Positions 23,401-36,042 of a DNA stretch of 64,000 bases are shown here, piece by piece. This DNA is from Stercorarius parasiticus (taxonomy: Eukaryota > Chordata > Aves > Charadriiformes > Stercorariidae): NCBI GenBank assembly GCA_013396915.1, contig VWZL01000355.1, positions 645,885 to 709,884 on the forward strand, in the 5' to 3' direction. Below the pieces are notes generated by a model. That model worked only from the letters and a program-made list of their open reading frames with translations. It did not search any database and was not told the origin of the DNA. The position numbers and the translations under genes are program-made. Every line of letters begins with the position of its first letter. Position 1 is the first letter of the stretch.

Positions 23401-26400
23401 TAAAGTCGTTTCACATAAAATCAACCTGCTCCCCATCGCCTCAGCGTAGGTGTGCAGAAGTAAGAACAAATCAATACCAGAATCTATTCATAGGGAAAAA
23501 GGAACAAATATGTCTTTATAATTACAATATGTAACATATTCCACAGCTGCATGCCACTTGTGAATAGTTCTGATCTGAATGTAAATACATGTTTTATGCT
23601 GAGAATAATTTAAAAGAGGAACTAGGAACACACACAGAATGAGCCAGGGCTGTCTACATGCTTTTAAATATATGAACCGAATTATTCATATTTTCTCTGC
23701 ATTCCCATGATATACTGAAGAGCAGCCTATGTTGCAACGCATGGTACAGTGGAAATATAAAATAAGAACCAGTTAACTGTCCAAGAACCTGCAATCTCTC
23801 CTTAAATCCATGCTCTTTACAGGCCTATCAACATTACCTAACTCGGTCATTAGTTAGGGGAGACACAGAGTATATCACATAAGGAAGACATCTAGGTTTA
23901 AAATGAGGTTGGACAAAGTACTAGAGACCAAAGACGAAGACTTTTTTACTGACTTGATGTTTGCCCTTACGCTGAAACGAACCCATGATTCAGTGCTGGG
24001 CTGCTTGGGGCATGGATAATAACAGGACAAGTCTGAGACACTTGTTCAGATTTGCTCAGTATTTGCCTAGATGTGTAAACACTGATCATATCCATTCCCG
24101 CAAAGCTGAATTCCCTCAATCCATGGAAACACCAAATGACTTTGCTGTTTCTCAGTTGCCTTTCCTAGGAATTCCACCCTTGGGAGTTTGCTTATCCTCT
24201 CCTTCTCAGCTGCTCCTAAGCCACACCATCTGGAAACCTCCCCTTTCAGAGCAGTTCATGCTTGTCAGCTGGAGGGGACATGCCCTGTGGGCAGCGCAGG
24301 GCTGTTGGAGGAACAAAGGCGCGTGAAATATTCCCAGACCAAGTCCCAAGCTGTTCCCTTTCTTCTACAGAAAGAAAATAACCATGGAAAAAATATGCAA
24401 GGCATTAATTGCTTTCAGAGAAATTGCTGTTCTTCATAATTATTTTTTAATTTACTCTCTGCTGGATGAGAACTGATGAGAACTCGTCTCCTAGTCAGCA
24501 TAAACTTTGCATTTCCTCATCTGCATCTGGGGCTTACTGAAAAATGAGCACATTGATTATCCCTCTCCCCCTCCCCTGCTCAGCCCCAGCTGCTGCTCTC
24601 CTTGTGCACTTCCAAAAACTGAAGTGCAGAACTTTTAACTTACTTATTTTTATTATTTATTTTGCTTATGTGAGTCCTCTCATCTCCTTTTTTCATCTCC
24701 CTGAATGCTGCTGAAAGGAGCGAGCACTACACTTTTGGTTAAGTGCTCAGCTGCGCTCCGAGGCATGTGTAGGACAACGGGAGAGAGGGACAAGCTGAGG
24801 CAGTGCCACCACCATCTAGTGACGGTAACAAGCTCCAAAGCTCCGACTTTTATAGTTCTTCACTCCCACCTCTTGCTGAGAGTTATTAGTCTGTGAGGGG
24901 AGGAAAGTGGGGATGGGGAAGCAATGGAAAACAACTATTTTGTGTGCTCTCAGTGACTCTAGTCCTTTGCAACGAAATGCTATGTTGGGTGAGACGTACT
25001 TAAAGGAGTTGGGGCTCCCAGAGGTATTCTTGATTGCTTTTCACAGCTCTCCCAAGAGAAACTCAGCTGTATACACCACCTGCCAGGCAAAATACTCCCA
25101 TATTTTCCTTTTCAGTCAACACATTGGGATGTGCCCGCTCTCCGTTCACAAGAAGATGGGTCTTGTGTTCCCGCTTCCTTTCTCTTCTCTTCTTGAGCTA
25201 CTGCCACAGTCAAACCAAGGCAGGGAACCACCTTTCCTGATCTGTAGGTAACGATTCCACCATGCGAGGCTAACATACCATCTGGCTGAAATACCTTGAC
25301 AAAGAACAGAAGTGGCTGAAAACAATCAAAAATCCAGCAAGAAACCATGCTCTTCCCACCCCTACCACGTCCTTTCATCTCGCCTTGTTCTAATAACCTT
25401 GAAACTTTGTGAGAGCATCTGGATCACAGATAAACTTAAAAAAAAGCAGAAAACTACTTGATGGAGAAATATATTTCAATTGACCTTGTTGGGTTTTGCC
25501 ATGGAAAATTTACTTCTAGGCTGCGAGCGAGAGCAACTTCCTGCTCGCAGATGATTCACCTTCAACAAGAAAGTTTTGCACATCAAATAGCATCAGTCAA
25601 GAGGCTTTTCTGCATGGCAAACTCACTAACTTGTGACTCACTCTGCAGTGGATTAACGAAAGATGGCGCTTCGATGGTGTTATTGCCATTCCCCTCTCTC
25701 CACCCCCAGAACACATCCAAAAGCTCATAACCATCAATAAAAAAACAGTACCCCCACATCATGAAGTCCTATCTGGTCTCCCATTGATCAGCTTTGCACT
25801 TCTGCAGAAGCCTTCTTTTGCCTTTTTAGCATCATTTCTCCCCTCAAAAACCAGTTACTTTCCACAGCATTGATCCCTGGTAGAAGTTTCCATTCCAGAG
25901 ATCCTCCTTTTACCCAGTGTTGTTTCAAGACTCGGCAGGATGGCTGACTTTTAATCAGTCTAGCAAGTCACTTGGGTCTCTTACTGCCTAGCAGAGATTT
26001 ACTTTAGGATTTTCGGTTTTGATGAAAGCACAAGTGGGAAGGAGCAAAGCTTTCCCTCGCTTTGTAATTAATCACAGGTTAAAGTGCTATATGAATTATA
26101 CAGGCCTCAGGAGAGACATCACTTTTTGAATTTTCAGCAAAGCACACAACTTAAGGCATACTTTGCTTTGTGTATTTAGCTAATAGAAGCATTAGTCACT
26201 GAGCTGGAGATTTTTTTTTTTTTTTTTCAAAGTTTGGAAGTAACCTTGATAATCTGTGGAAGATGATTTTCTAACGCGAGCTCTACCTTTATAACTTCTG
26301 GAAAATTTGGTACGATATAAGTTTACACATCATGGCAAGCTGGGAAGGTACAACAGAAAATTCAAATATAATTGTGTTTTCCAAACCAAGCACTGAGATT

Positions 26401-28892
26401 TTCTTAATGATGGGGGGTGGGCGGGAGAGTCACTCCGCACATTAATTTGCAGGGAAGCATATGGGTAAGGGTAGCAGTACAGCCAACTGCAACTCTTGCA
26501 AATTTATCAACAAATACCACTACAGCTTTTAACATCCTTCCCTGCTATGACTCCAGATTCATCTCGTTGTTCGCACCCCAGTAAGAGACAATTGGTTAAT
26601 ACATATCACCATCACAAGCAATACTTCAAAAGGTGTTAAATCTCCCCATATGTGCCAGTTTCACAGATCCTAACGAGATTGTCTTTGTTTTGCTTCTTAC
26701 GAAGTACTTTTAAATTCAAAGAAAAGTCTACTGAAAAAAACCAAAAACCCAACTTTGAAAGATAATTTCACTTAAACAGTAATCTATTTCATTATAAATA
26801 ACAGCAACAAAAGAAGAATAATGCCATGGGCAGCATTGCCCAGAGTGGTATCTGCAGGGAAACTGCTATGCCAATGCCTGCAATCCCTCAGGAGATGGAA
26901 GGAACAACTGTGAGATGGTCAGTGAAGGTTATCTCAGACGTACATAAAGCAATATATAAAATGCCCAAAACCATCATTTTTGGTAGCTGGATAAAGTTAA
27001 AACAATCTAGACATTTTCTGTCATCTTTACACACAGCCGGACAAAGCAGCCTCGGCTCTGTTTCTCTAGAGTAACAGCAGCAAAACATGTCCCTTTTGGG
27101 AATTTAAGGCGCAAAACTGCATTCCCAGCAGCTCTGTGGAAACATGTACTATCTACCTTCCTGCTTCTTAAAAGGTGCCCATCGGAATTAATGCAGAGAC
27201 TCCAATCTGCCAGTTTGTTCTCTTACGTATTCAAGAGCCATTTTAGAATACCTGGTTCCTGGATTAAAAAAAAAAAAATTAATCTGATTATGTGACTACA
27301 GGTTCAAAGATCTGAATTAAAAATTTCTGAGAGTATAAACATTTTGGAAAACTGTTCAGGGAGAGGAAAAAACCCTACTATGGCTTATGCATTATGCTTT
27401 TATTAACATTACAGAATAATTGTCCTCTTCCTTTCTTTCCTCTTTCCTATCACCAACAGGATTTTCTTTAATTAGACTTTTTTCTTAAATTGTTTTAAAA
27501 CACAGAACACAGAAAAGGTACAAACACTGACAATAGCATTTGAATGGAATTTCAAACAGTAAAGCATGAAATGCAGAAATATGGAAATACTTTGTCTGTC
27601 AACCGCCTTTAACAAAATGCTACTTTTTCTGTGGATGGGTTAATGCATGGTTTACGAAAGGAATTAAAGAGATAATCTTAATTCAGTAATAACAGGGCAC
27701 CCCCCACGGCTTTAAGGTTACTTAATAAGGTTAAATAAAAGGGAACGTAAAACAGCTATGGCTACATCTGAAAGCTCTGAATAGCTTCAGATATACCTCA
27801 TGGAAGAACTTGGGCCCCCGTGAATATCAATACATCTATTTTATTTTTAAGAAAGAATTTAGAAACACTAAAAGGATATCAATCACACTTTTCTTAACAG
27901 AGTGTAACAGAGTGACAATTAAAGATGTCCCACTGCATCATAGCACAGCTTAAATCATGTCTGAGTGTCTGAGGTTGTTACTGAAATGATTTCTTCATTG
28001 CATTAAAATGTAAGATTTCAAATAAATTTTGTTTTATTCTAGTAGAATGATAAAATATTTTTATTATTTAAAAAATTATATTTATTTTCTGTAAATGGTG
28101 TTAGAATAAACTAAATTTCTCTAACAAGAAGCTATGTTCTAAATGCATTTTTTAATTTATGGAAATACTAGAGACTGATGGAAATTTCCAGGTTTGACCT
28201 TTTCTATTGCTTTAAAAACAGAACAAACCAAAAGTAAGTCCCGGTAAGGTCAGTTTTTCCAACAGACAGCCTGGGCTTCTGAAAATCATCAGCATTAACA
28301 GCAGGTACAAGAAAATTAGTCCCTGTCTCCAAGATGTGGTTTTGCTTCTCACATCACTATGGTGCCAAGAACAGCTGCATTACAAGAGGACCTTCAGGTC
28401 TTCAGTGTTACAAACTTCTTGCCACCTCTGTCTAATATCTTTTCTGTCCTGAAGTCAGCTGGGCTGCTGAGGGAGGATCGTGCACGGAGGAGCAGTTACA
28501 TGGTTTGTCTCCTGGGCTCAGGACAGCTGTTTTAATAACTTAAGGAAGTATATTCCTCCTTTTGGTGCTCATCATAACAGCACGGAGTATGTTTTGGAGT
28601 ATGTTTTTCATACACATTTCATGATTACGGCATCAGTTGATGCTCTAAGTGTAAGTGTGGGGCGTATCTTCTTCTCATCAAAATCTAACAGTGATGTGTT
28701 CTTCAGCTTCTGAGAAAAAAAAAGTATTGGCCAAGTAGTTCCCTTTTAGGGTCATGTGGTTATCACCGTTCTCAGGTTACTTGTTTTTCGTATAACCATG
28801 TCTATCCCATTTATCTACCTATAAATACTATTTTCCTATCCTGTGATGGGCATTTGAAGGCCACTTGCAGACAAAAGGAGATTATGATCTGC

Positions 28893-29473
28893 TGTGGCCA
28901 GCAGGTCGAAGGAGGTGATTCTGCCCCTCTGCTCCACTCTGGTGAGACCCCACCTGAAGTACTGTGTCCAGCTCTGGAGCCCTCAGCACAAGGACATGGA
29001 CCTGTTGGAATGGGTCCAGAGGAGGGTCATGAAGATGATCAGAGGGCTGGAGCACCTCTGCTGTGAGGACAGGCTGAGAGAGTTGGGGGTGTTCAGCTTG
29101 GAGAAGAGAAGGCTCCGGGGAGACCTTCGAGCCCCTTCCAGCGCCTAAAGGGGGCCTGCAGGAAAGCTGGGGAGGGACTCTTTATCAGGGAGCGTAATGG
29201 TAGGACACAGGGTAATGGCCTCAAACTGAAAGAGGGGAGATTTAGATTAGATATTAGGAAGAAATTCTTTCCTGTGAGGGTGGTGAGGCACTGGAACAGG
29301 TTGCCCAGAGAAGCTGTGGCTGCCCCATCCCTGGAAGTGTTCAAGGCCAGGCTGGATGGGACTTGGAACAACCTGGTCCAGTGGGAGGTGTCCCTGCCCA
29401 GGGCCGGGGGGTGGAACTAGATGGTCTTTAAGATCCCTTCCAACCTGAACCATTCTGTGATTCTGTGATTCTG
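28893..29473 (+). mobile_element. CR1 retroposon, 5'-truncated
   Basis: About 580 bp of CR1. It carries the C-terminal end of the reverse-transcriptase reading frame, visible as [40 protein letters not shown] and [20 protein letters not shown], followed by the 3' UTR (GATTTAGATTAGATATTAGG, GGTTGCCCAGAGAAGCTGTG, CCTTCCAACCTGAACC) and an ATTCTGTG tail. The open frame runs about 84 codons and then stops. The protein would have been the CR1 ORF2 polymerase, but no catalytic part is present, so the copy is dead. It is relatively well preserved and probably from a younger CR1 subfamily. Confidence 0.95.
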
Positions 29474-31767
29474 AGATTATTTCCAGCTCATTTCCATGCA
29501 TGGCACAGAGCTATGTGCAGAGATGAGCAGCTTTGTTTCTATTTGTCTTCTTTCTCTGGCTAAAACCTAAAATCAATTTGTTGCTTTGCTCATCCCTGAA
29601 AAGGCACAAGCTATGCAAGCTACCACATCTCAAGCCTGTTGTGCATCGCCCAGGCAGAGGGGATGGCACGGGAGTGCTGCTGTCGGAGCACAAGGGTGCA
29701 AGAGTGCCGGTATCTCCAACTCAGAGCTGGAAAACCCAAGCAAGGGAGACCTTGGTGCAGATGCACGGTTGCAGGCAGCTGAATGTGGGTTGCCCAAGGT
29801 TTCGGGAAGCTTTTGCACCCTGTGGTGACCTCTGAGCTAGCTAATTATAAAGCAAATTGGTTTGGATCTTTATGATAATACATACCACCCGATGGTCTTG
29901 TAGATGCAGCCTCATTTTCATTTGATGCCTAAATGCCATTTACACCAATTAAAACTATTTTGTGACTAATATTTCTGGGGCCACACCTAGCTAAATGATT
30001 ACTGCAAGTAGCGTGGGTCATCTTGCAAATGCAGTGACTGCATTTTACCAACTTTATTGTGGGCAGTTCTATGTACAGTTATGTTTGATGAGTCTATTCT
30101 TTCCAGGAGGAATAAATGAGATATTTCTGGTTGCATCCACTCCCAAGCAGACATCAAGGGCCAGAACAATGATGTCTCAGATTGAAAACCACAGCTACGA
30201 GCCACAGCTATTTCGCTTTACAGAAGTACCCTAGAAATGTGAATACGGTTGCTGTTGGTTCTGCTCACCAATCTCCCAAGGGCCATATGTGAATCATGTG
30301 TTTCCTGAAGACTGGTATGAAAAGAAGCTTAGAGGCTGATTGTTCTTCTAGGGAAGGAGCTTGGAAAAGACAGGTTGTCACCCATTTTTTTCCCAATATA
30401 TCCCATCTTTTCAGCTGCTCAGGAAAAACAGATGTTATCTGCTATGCATTTCCAGCACAACAGAAAACCTGGACTTTGTACTTAGCAGAATAGTGCAAAT
30501 AAATGGAATTGTTAAAAGTGTGTTTTAAAGTGTGTTTTATCTTTTTAAGATGTCCAGTAAGAGAAAAAGAGCCAAATACCCCAACAAGGTAAATCATCAT
30601 TTGTCCTCTGGAATAACTCGCAGTAGTTTTCCACAACCAAGTCTGTAAAATTTTTTTTTTTTTAGGAGCTGCTCTTTTCTACCTCCTTCCATTTTAATAC
30701 GTCCTCAATATCAGTTATTTTTGCTTCAGCTCTATGAGGCCAATAACTAGGATGAACAATAGCTCTTCCCTTCGCAAACAAAAATATGATATTGCTAGTG
30801 AAAGAAAACATAGAAAATTGCCATAGAAATAAAATCTCAGCAAGTGTTTTCATTTGTCAAATTTGCTCAGCAAGAAGGTCCTCAGTAAAGAAAATACAAT
30901 CCATAAACCCAGCATCAATTATCACAGAGTGTAGGCACTAGGCTGCATTTGTTCTTAATTTTTGCACATCGGAAAATGATGATTATATACACTTAATCAA
31001 CGGGGAACCAGCAAATTCATAGAAACGGCAAGAATCCCCATCTCTTGCTGAGCGTTGTGGAAGTCTATGAAATTCTGCAAACTTGTAAACCTCCGAGCTG
31101 AAACGCTAAGCTGAATTAATCCATACCACTGCCTCGGCAGTGATGGAACAGCTGATGTTTCAGGAAAATATGAGGAAGATGCCTTGTTACCTGTTCATTA
31201 GTTCTTCACAAAGACACGTCCTTCATGACCTTTCGTTCCCTGACTGGTTCCCACTCTGAAAAGTGCACTTATCTTCGTCCTGGCATTGAGCCTTCCACTG
31301 CAAATGTTGTTGCTGATGCTGCTTTCAGGCTGCGCACATGTTCCTAAAATGAGAATATACACCAGAACTGAGAAATAAGAAAGAAAATGTGAGCAAAATG
31401 TATGTTTTCAATCCTAGATCTCTCTAATTAGCTGCTTAAGGCCACATTCCCAATCTCCCATCTAGGAAAATTAATTAGTAGGATGGCCAAATCCGTGATT
31501 AAAACAGTCATGCACAGAGTGTCTGGATGCAACTTGACAGTTGTCAGGCTGAACAATTGGGATTTATTTGGAGCCCTTCAGTTCCCATTGTGGCAAACCA
31601 GTAATATGATATTTCAACAAAGAGTAAATGAAATAAAAGGAAAGGAGTAAAGAAGCTGATGGCAAGGACCTAACTGAAAAGCAGACAACAGAAAGAGATG
31701 AGATTAAGAGTGGAAATGACAAGAATTATGGACTTGTTTATATAGATTCATGGAAATTGCAGAAAAG
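29474..31767. other. Non-coding DNA with an enhancer-like patch
   Basis: No gene was recognised. Three overlapping frames at 29511-29835 are not supported by splice sites or domains. A T-run lies at 30651-30663. The part at 31419-31600 is listed separately as a possible regulatory element. Confidence 0.5.
31419..31600. promoter_or_regulatory. Possible conserved non-coding element (homeodomain/SOX-like motifs)
   Basis: This stretch packs developmental transcription-factor-like words. CTCTAATTAGCTG and AAATTAATTAGTA are homeodomain-type TAATTA sites. TGACAGTTGTCA at 31535-31546 is a near-palindromic pair of TGACA sites of the kind bound by MEIS/TGIF-type TALE homeodomains. GAACAATTGGG is SOX-like. 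Complexity is high and no repeat is present. Short motifs are frequent by chance, so this is an inference that needs cross-species alignment. Confidence 0.25.
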
Positions 31768-31908
31768 AGAGAAGAGAAGAGAAGAGAAGAGAAGAGAAGA
31801 GAAGAGAAGAGAAGAGAAGAGAAGAGAAGAGAAGAGAAGAGAAGAGAAGAGAAGAGAAGAGAAGAGAAGAGAAGAGAAGAGAAGAGAAGAGAAGAGAAGA
31901 GAAGAGAA
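31768..31908 (+). repeat. Pentanucleotide microsatellite (GAAGA)n
   Basis: A perfect array of GAAGA, about 28 units over 141 bp, purine-only on the plus strand. It is uninterrupted, so probably young and length-variable. It translates as a repeating REEKR peptide inside a 75-codon frame (31750-31977) that is an artefact. Purine mirror-repeat tracts of this type can form triplex DNA. Confidence 0.98.
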
Positions 31909-34900
31909 ACCCTAAACCAAAAGCAAGGGGGAAAAAGTAAATGTGTAGATAGAGCTCTAAAAAGAAAAATAATTTAGGAAACCTCCGAATTTCAGAAGAT
32001 TTTGAGCACTTCTTGCTTAAAATTAAGCTAAAAAGTCAGGGGGGTTATGCCCTACTGGTCCTTTCAGAGCATAACTTCCTTCTCCCCTTCTTTCTTTAAA
32101 TTCGTCTTTGTGATGCCAAGCTTAGTCCCTTTATTAAAATACACACATGTGGCTTCTGAAGTGCCATCAAGCAAATGCTGGAAGCCAGTCTACTCACTCT
32201 GACGTAGAATAACAATATCTACCATAGATGGCTGGGACAATGAAAAGCAATTCGTAATTGTTCCAAACATCCATTCATGTAGGCGCATACTGGAGGCGCA
32301 GGCTACTATTGAAATACTCAGACTTACAGGATGCACCATACATTGAAATATTCCAATGGCATTGTTTGCAGGAGAGTTTTACCAATGTACTAGAAATAAG
32401 CAGTACACTCGCAGCTTTTCTCAACTGTGGTAATCCACTTCACACTGACCTTCAGATCCAATTAATTTGCAGCTAATGGAATGCTATGTTCAAAGGAATT
32501 TTGAGTATTACTTGAAATTCCCAAATGACGCTGTTAGCCAACTATCTTGGAAGGGGTGATAAGCAGCAGTAGCACAGGGGCTACTGGTGGTGCATAACTG
32601 AGTTTTGCTTCTAACATATGCTGCTTGTATTTTTGCACACAAATTATATTGCAGGTTTCTTAGAAGGGTTGATTTTATTTTTTTTCCTTTGGTGCAAAGG
32701 CTTCTGTGATACCTCTTAAGGTAAAACAGTCTCATGGAAGTGCATTGGCTTGACCCCGAAATGGCCCTGAACCTCTTAGTTCCTCCAGATTGAACTCCTC
32801 CTCGAGTTTGTTCCACTGCTGAGAGCCAGTGGTGAGGCTGGAGTCCACTGCAAGGCAGCAAGTAGACTTCCCAAGACTTACTCTTAGGGAAAGCTTGGTG
32901 TTGTAGATGTGATACTTCCTCTAGCCGTACGGTTTGGGCCAGGTTCTCAGTTTAGTCGTCTCACCTTGTAGCTGGGATCTCAAGGTAAAGATGGAAGCGT
33001 CCTTTTTTTCTGGCTGTGGCTGTCAGCCCTCTTCTTGGTTTCCCTAAGAGCAGGTGTGTGATGTGCCACAGGATAACTGAGGGATATCCCCCAGTTGGCA
33101 TCAAACGATTTAAGATATGGGACTTAGGTCATAAGGAGAAAATGATAGTTACAGTCGTAGTATAGCTGGGCATCAGGACTGTGCCTTCGTGCACTCCCAG
33201 AACACTTGGTCATTAATTCCCTGGGCAGGCGAGGGCTTCCACAGCCTGTCTTTGCATAGATGAGGCAGCATGAGATGAGACAAATTTGAGCCCATGGACT
33301 GCACTGAAATGAGGTGATTGACTAAACTCTTGGCCAGCTTCACAAGGGAGCATTTGCCCAAGTGTCAAAGGAGCCCTCCAGGAGGGGATTTTGGCATGTG
33401 CTGGAGATTCGCCCAGGCAGCTCCCATTGTGCATAGACCAATCAACGCTTAAATGTCTTGATTAGTATCGTAGGTAGAGACTCTGCAGTCCCTGCATCAA
33501 CCCCAGGCAGCTGCTGCTGCTGCAGAATCGACCAAACTGTACCTAGATGAGATACCTGTAATCAGTCAGTAAAACCTGTTCCTGCAGAGTCAGGAGTGAA
33601 CGGTCACACAAACCAGCCCTTTTTTATGCAGCTAAAGCAGGCAGGGGGTGTTTTGTGCCTAGTTTAAGGCAATAAATAGCAATGGATCCTGTGTTCACTG
33701 CAGCGGCCACCCAGGACCCCAAGGCAGGTTTGGGGGAGTCCAATTTGATCCTGTTGGAGACATCATTGCGAGGACCTTTATGACCAACTCTGTCATCACC
33801 TGGAAAGCAACCGACCATCCTGTTTGAGAGGTATGATCCCCTACATAAGCATTAACCTATTGAAAAGATTCCAGCAGAATAGTTTTGGGGGGTTTGTTTG
33901 CAGAGTATCCATAGCAACGACTGTGGTGTATGGACTCCTGATACACTTCAGCTCCTTGTTTCCATCTCCCCGGGATGTTTCCATCTCCCCTTGTTTCCAT
34001 CTCCCCAGGACCAGATCTGCTCTTTCAGCAGCAGACGGGAACAAATCGTCTTTTTACTGCAGACAGTCTTTACACTGCAGACATAAAATAAATCTCTGAC
34101 ATAACATGAGAGAAGGTGAGGTAGAAAGATATGCATAGAAACAGCTATTCCCTGCACAGACTTGTCTCCCACACTCTGGTGCTCCGAAAGATCTTCTTGA
34201 GCCACGCCGTCCATATACAGGAGACAAGTAGCATCTCTGACAGGCCCAGTATTAACCATTCACCCCTTTTTCTTGGTGAAAGGGAAGAGGTATTTTATCT
34301 TCTAGTGTGAGATTTACCCAAAGGAAAACTTTTACCGAACAGGAAGCATTAAAGTTCTGTAGCTGCATATTTTAAAGCTGGTTCCTAAGTATTCAAGTCA
34401 TTAGAAATCCACTGACTTCAGCAGAGCTGTGCAGAGTTATGCCAGCTATGAATCTAGCTGCTCTCTGTTTAAGTACTTCCCAGGCATTAAAATCCTTTTA
34501 AAAGTAAGTCATCCAGGTGATGTTTGCCCGCATATAAATCAATTAAGACGTGAAAGGTTGTATGTAGGCATGGGGATAAGAGAGGAACAAGGGGGAAGAG
34601 GAAGGAATATTTCCCTTTTTAATTTTCTAGGTAGTTTTTTCCCCCCGGTGTGTCCTGTCTTCAGCTGACTTTGTTCTATGTGCCCAGAGCTACCCACTCC
34701 ATAACACTCACACTGTTGTCAAAGGTTCATCAATATTTATAGCATGCATCCTTACAGTTGTATTAATTGTATATTGCTTCATGAAATGGGAGCCTTGCAA
34801 CCTGGGGTACTTATGTGATGAATAGCCTTTGTTAGGCTCTGGTAGAAATACAATTTTCAATGACCCTTCTGTAGTCTTTCTAATGCAGTGACTGGTTTAA

Positions 34901-35883
34901 TTTTTTTTTTTTCCTGAAATAGGCTGTTGATGAAAGGTATCAGCCTTTTAAAAATCCACTTTCCACATCCAGATTTTGAAAAAAATTAGACCTGCGTATT
35001 CTTATAAATCAGTGATGTCCTCCTGAATCTTCTGTGAAATGTTTATTGTCAAGTGATCACTGAGTTGTGTTTTCTTGCTTTGTTGGGCTAAGCCTCAAAA
35101 ATAAGAACTTTAAGAACTTGTTTTGTTTTCACTGTTAATCTCAGGATCAACGTGGCACCATCAGAGCCAAAACATTTCTCTTTTGAAGAATTAACTCTGC
35201 TTAAAAGCACACACAGAATCATTACTGTTTTTCCAGGCATCATCGAGACTCATGGCAGTTTTCAACATGAGATACTCTTAACTGGAAATATTTTACAAGA
35301 TCTGTGCTAAATTGACTGACACCGTTAACGGCATTAGCAGCAGGTCATGTATTAGCATCTTCAGCTGCCTTTAGCCCGTGTCTGAGCAGATCACAGCCTT
35401 CCCCGTGAAGATAAAGGGGCAGGTTTCAGGCCCTAGAGCAGACTAGCATTGAAATGCTATTTCTGATGCGGTTTAAAGGATTAGCACAGCTTTTTCAGCA
35501 ATACAAATAATTTAATAAGCAGCAAAACAGTCTCCGGTAGTCACACAAGTCAGGGAGCACAGTGGCCACAGTCAGTCCAGAGCGCAGATTGCCGAGAAAG
35601 TCCGTAGGGATGAGGCAGGTCCAAGGTCCAGCTACGAAACCAGAATCACACTGGGATGAGGGAGGTGCATGGTCCTGCACAGACACAGCTGCAGCACAGC
35701 TCAGGCAAGGACCAAGACTGAGGACCTCAACTTGAAGTCAAGCCTTGAGCAGAGGTGGAGGAACCCCACCACTTCTCCCAGCTTTGTCCCACCACTCTCG
35801 TCACAGCAGTCTTGTCCAAGGCTATGGTGGCTGCACTGTATCAGAGCTGGCCCCAGCTTGTCCCCTTGAATGGGAATAACATT
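31909..35883. other. Non-coding DNA
   Basis: No gene was recognised. A 15-base unit is repeated three times at 33957-34006 (listed). A (CTG)-rich run lies near 33508-33525. The part at about 35500-35870 has several loosely repeated CAGGTCCAAGGTCC/CAGTCCAGAG-type words and is GC-richer; it may be an old repeat that I cannot name. Minus frames at 32508-32861 and 33948-34259 are not supported. Confidence 0.5.
33957..34006 (+). repeat. Three copies of TGTTTCCATCTCCCC
   Basis: The 15-base unit TGTTTCCATCTCCCC occurs exactly at 33957-33971, 33976-33990 and 33992-34006, with spacers of 4 bases and 1 base. It is a small minisatellite-like expansion. Confidence 0.95.
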
Positions 35884-36042
35884 AGCTGTGGATGCCCCAT
35901 CCCTGGAAGGGTTCACAGCCAGGCTGGATGAGGCTTTGAACAACCTGATCTAGGGGAAGGTGTCCCTGCCCATGGCAGGGACGTTGGACTAGATCATCTT
36001 TAAGGTCCCTTCCAAACCAAACCATTCTATGATGATTCTATG
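35884..36042 (+). mobile_element. CR1 retroposon 3' end fragment
   Basis: About 160 bp of CR1 3' UTR: AGCTGTGGATGCCCCATCCC, then GGCTGGATGAGGCTTTGAAC, GGACTAGATCATCTTTAAGG, and CCAAACCATTCTATGATG with an interrupted ATTCTATGA tail. No coding sequence remains. It is plus-orientated and 5'-truncated. Confidence 0.92.

Larger units (their letters stand above)
18285..28892. other. Non-coding DNA with a short duplicated segment
   Basis: No gene was recognised. Apart from the 81-bp pair listed separately, the stretch holds A- or T-runs near 19372, 19525, 19660, 21916, 26213 and 27266, and AT-rich tracts near 19280 and 28020-28090. The segment at 21640-21850 has many TAAT/ATTA and AAATTGATTT-type words and looks like a conserved non-coding element. 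The segment at 26060-26110 (TTTGTAATTAATCACAGG) has a similar character. The longest frames (102-113 codons at 22814-23122 and 23985-24326) have no recognisable domain. Confidence 0.5.

Noticed and set aside
31750..31977. REEKR-repeat protein
   Set aside because: It is the translation of the GAAGA microsatellite, not a gene.
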